Shown in pieces: positions 62,044 through 64,000 of a DNA stretch of 64,000 nt. Source of the stretch: Nocardioides sp. Root1257 (lineage in GTDB: Bacteria; Actinomycetota; Actinomycetes; Propionibacteriales; Nocardioidaceae); NCBI RefSeq assembly GCF_001425175.1, contig NZ_LMDV01000008.1:392491-456490 (forward strand). The letters are read 5' to 3'. A program made the position numbers and the translations under genes. The notes beneath the pieces were generated by a model that was not told the origin of the DNA, did no database searches, and saw nothing but the letters and a program-made list of their open reading frames with translations. How positions within the stretch are numbered: the stretch's first letter is position 1; every line of letters starts with the position of its first letter.

Positions 62044-63459
62044 ATGGCAGATCAGCTGGTCGTGGGCTTCGACCTCGACATGACGCTGATCGACACCGCG
62101 CCCGGCTTCCGCGACGTGCTGACGGCGCTGGGCGGCGAGCTCGGCGTCGAGTTCCCGGTCGAGGAGATGACGAAGCAGCTCGGGCCACCGCTCGACCTGC
62201 TGCTGGAGCCCTATCTCGACCCCGAGGCGATCCCGGCCGCGGGTGACCGGTTCCGCACGCTCTACCCCGACCACGCGATCGTCGGGACGCCCGCCTTCCA
62301 CGGCGCCCACGAGGCGATCGCCGCCGTACGCCGGCACGCGGGCCGCGTCGTGGTCGTGACCGGCAAGTTCCCGGCGAACGCCCAGCTCCACCTCGACCAC
62401 CTCGCCTTCGACGTCGACCACCTCGAGGGCTGGGTGTGGGGTGTCGGCAAGGCCGACGCGCTGCGCCGCGAGGGGGCGTCGATCTACGTCGGCGACCACG
62501 TGCACGACGTCGAGGGGGCGCTCGCCGCCGGCGCCCTCAGCGTCTCGGTGCTCACCGGTGGCTGCACGCGCGAGGAGCTCGAGGCGGCCGGCACCCAAGT
62601 CGTCCTCGACAGCCTCGAGGACTTCCCGGCCTGGCTCGACGACCACCTGCTCGACCTGCGCCTGGCCGCCCTCGACGCGGACCTGAAGCAGCGCGGCTCG
62701 GTGCTGGTCGCCTACAGCGGCGGCGCCGACAGCGCCCTGCTGCTCGCCGCCGCCGTCCGTGCCCTGGGCGCCGACCAGGTCGCCGCCGCCACCGGATACT
62801 CCCACTCGCTGCCGATGTCCGAGCGCGACCCGGCCCGCGAGTTCGCCGAGAGCCTCGGCGTCGAGGTGCTCACCCCGGAGACGCACGAGATGGAGCGCGA
62901 GGGCTACCGCGCCAACGCCGGTGACCGCTGCTACTTCTGCAAGGCCGAGCTGCTCGACGTGCTCACCCCGATCGCCGCCGAGCGCGGCCTCGCCCACGTC
63001 GCCACCGGCACCAACGCCGACGACCTCGTGGCCGGCTTCCGGCCCGGCATCCGCGCCGCGGCCGAGCGCGACGCGATCACGCCGCTCGCCGACGCCGGCC
63101 TCACCAAGGAGCAGGTGCGGGCCGCCTCGCGGCGCTGGGACCTCCCCACCTGGGACAAGCCCGCCGCCGCCTGCCTCTCGTCCCGGATCGCGTACGGCGT
63201 CGAGGTGACGCCGCACCGCCTCGGTCGCGTCGAGCGTGCCGAGGTCGCCGTCCGTGCCGCCCTGGCGGACGCCGGCCTGACCAACCTCCGCGTCCGCGAC
63301 CTCGGCGACCGCGCCTCGGTCGAGATCGACGCCGCTCTCCTGCCGCTGGCCGCCGAGGTCGAGGCCGGGCTGCTGGACGCCGTACGTGCGGCCGGTTTCG
63401 ACGGGGCCTCCGTCGACCCCCGCGGATTCCGTTCGGGATCCATGAACGAGTCCCTCTAG
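62044..63459 (+). CDS. HAD hydrolase fused to LarE-type sulfur transferase
   Basis: This 471-residue protein is a fusion. Residues 1-205 are a HAD phosphatase (nucleophile D10 and D12 in [10 protein letters not shown], Thr106 in VVVVTGKFP, metal-binding GDHVHD 150-155). Residues 206-471 match LarE: the PP-loop SGGADS (225-230), CYFCK (296-300), and the ACLSSR motif with C377. LarE adenylates the nickel-pincer precursor and donates sulfur from a conserved Cys; the likely donor is near ACLSSR. No larB, larC or lactate racemase gene is in the window. The fusion order may supply phosphatase activity in the same pathway, or another sulfur-transfer substrate. Confidence 0.9.
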   Translation: MADQLVVGFDLDMTLIDTAPGFRDVLTALGGELGVEFPVEEMTKQLGPPLDLLLEPYLDPEAIPAAGDRFRTLYPDHAIVGTPAFHGAHEAIAAVRRHAGRVVVVTGKFPANAQLHLDHLAFDVDHLEGWVWGVGKADALRREGASIYVGDHVHDVEGALAAGALSVSVLTGGCTREELEAAGTQVVLDSLEDFPAWLDDHLLDLRLAALDADLKQRGSVLVAYSGGADSALLLAAAVRALGADQVAAATGYSHSLPMSERDPAREFAESLGVEVLTPETHEMEREGYRANAGDRCYFCKAELLDVLTPIAAERGLAHVATGTNADDLVAGFRPGIRAAAERDAITPLADAGLTKEQVRAASRRWDLPTWDKPAAACLSSRIAYGVEVTPHRLGRVERAEVAVRAALADAGLTNLRVRDLGDRASVEIDAALLPLAAEVEAGLLDAVRAAGFDGASVDPRGFRSGSMNESL

Positions 63460-63462
63460 ACT
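63457..63462 (+). promoter_or_regulatory. -10 box for the cold-shock gene
   Basis: TAGACT starts with the TAG stop of the HAD-LarE gene. The predicted start is near 63469, giving a leader of about 35 bases that carries the GAAGAGG ribosome site, so this gene is not leaderless. Confidence 0.5.
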
Positions 63463-63503
63463 GCACGCCGCAGCATCCGAGCAACGAAGAAGAGGTCAGA
63501 CCC

Positions 63504-63902
63504 GTGCCCACTGGCAAGGTGAAGTGGTACGACGCCGAGAAGGGATTCGGCTTCCTGTCCCAGGAGGACGGTCCCGACGTCTACGTGCGCGCCGAGGCGC
63601 TCCCGGAGGGCGTCGCCGCTGGTCTGAAGGCCGGCACGCGGGTCGAGTTCGGGATCGCGCAGGGTCGCAAGGGCGACCAGGCGCTGCAGGTGCGCGTCCT
63701 CGACCGGCCGGCGTCGGTCTCGCGCAACCAGCGCGACGCCAAGCGCAAGAAGCCCGACGAGATGGCCACCATCGTCGAGGACCTGATCCGCCTGCTCGAC
63801 GGCGTCGGCGAGGCCTACCGCCACGGCCGGCAGCCCGACCGTCAGGCCGCCAAGCCGGTCGCGAGCCTGCTCCGCGCCGTCGCCGACGAGCTGGAGTCCT
63901 GA
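63504..63902 (+). CDS. Cold-shock domain protein with C-terminal extension
   Basis: This 132-residue protein has an N-terminal cold-shock domain (residues 1-66; [20 protein letters not shown] with RNP1, and DVYVR for the usual DVFVH RNP2). A 65-residue extension ([20 protein letters not shown] to [11 protein letters not shown]) is predicted helical. Actinobacterial CspB-type proteins of this long form are known. It binds single-stranded nucleic acid. The GTG is preceded by GAAGAGG. It ends one base before the stop of the convergent gene at the window edge. Confidence 0.93.
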   Translation: MPTGKVKWYDAEKGFGFLSQEDGPDVYVRAEALPEGVAAGLKAGTRVEFGIAQGRKGDQALQVRVLDRPASVSRNQRDAKRKKPDEMATIVEDLIRLLDGVGEAYRHGRQPDRQAAKPVASLLRAVADELES

Positions 63903-63903
63903 C

Positions 63904-64000
63904 CTAGTTGCCCGTCCGCACGTCCCGGTTCATCCGACGGGGCGTGCGTGCCAGCACGAAGACCGACCACGCGACGAGCACGGCGGTCGCCACCCCGAGG
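63904..64000 (-). CDS. C-terminal end of a membrane protein (partial)
   Basis: On the minus strand the frame to the TAG at 63904-63906 encodes the last 31 residues, LGVATAVLVAWSVFVLAR then TPRRMNRDVRTGN, a membrane helix with a positive cytoplasmic tail. The rest lies beyond the window, so the family cannot be named. Confidence 0.55.
   Translation of the reverse strand, partial: LGVATAVLVAWSVFVLARTPRRMNRDVRTGN

Overview
The window is chromosomal DNA from a high-GC actinobacterium. Third codon positions are very G/C-rich, the groEL copy is the actinobacterial stand-alone type under CIRCE control, and many genes start directly at a predicted transcription start (TAnnnT, 6-7 bases, then ATG/GTG). 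The gene set (SigE-family sigma factors, an XPB-type helicase, DUF2236, a KstR-like box, a form II Cox locus) fits Nocardioides or a close relative; this is an inference, as no rRNA or species marker is present. I see no tRNA, rRNA, CRISPR array, insertion sequence or prophage.

Layout. 1-5.2 kb: an ECF42-type sigma factor with two YCII genes, a LacI-family regulator with its operator, an ATP-grasp protein, and a SigE-family sigma/membrane-protein pair. 5.2-8.4 kb: groEL behind two CIRCE elements, its terminator, a long palindrome, and a second sigma/membrane-protein pair. 8.4-22.3 kb: a molybdenum-hydroxylase locus. It has a MocA-like cytidylyltransferase, CoxD, CoxE and XdhC/CoxF maturation genes, then a GAF regulator, and then the enzyme genes coxS-coxL-coxM with coxG. 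The CoxL active-site loop is AYRGAGR (form II), so the substrate is unknown and it should not be called a proven CO dehydrogenase. 22-31 kb: YCII protein, MFS exporter, DUF2207/LemA pair, aldo/keto reductase, a frameshifted MFS gene, 6-phosphogluconate dehydrogenase and an AlkB-like dioxygenase. 31-38 kb: MacB-type ABC exporter, GntR regulator, CutC-like and DUF4031 genes, HD hydrolase, and a ketosteroid isomerase behind a KstR-like box. 38-49 kb: secreted repeat protein, MpaB-like oxygenase, secreted hydrolases, SerA, RtcB and a beta-propeller protein. 49-57.5 kb: XPB-type helicase, CGNR regulator, helicase-associated protein and two FHA proteins. 57.5-64 kb: SRPBCC, DHFR-like, acyl-CoA synthetase, a third SigE-family sigma/membrane-propeller pair, a HAD-LarE fusion and a long cold-shock protein.

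Three themes cut across the window. First, sigma-factor cassettes: one ECF42 operon and three ECF genes, each overlapping a membrane-protein gene by ATGA. Second, abundant long palindromes and repeats at gene ends. One is a perfect inverted repeat inside the coxG-like coding sequence, and it shares its arm with an intergenic copy 15 kb away in which both flanking genes end. Third, two single-base frameshifts that look like lost bases in short G or C runs.
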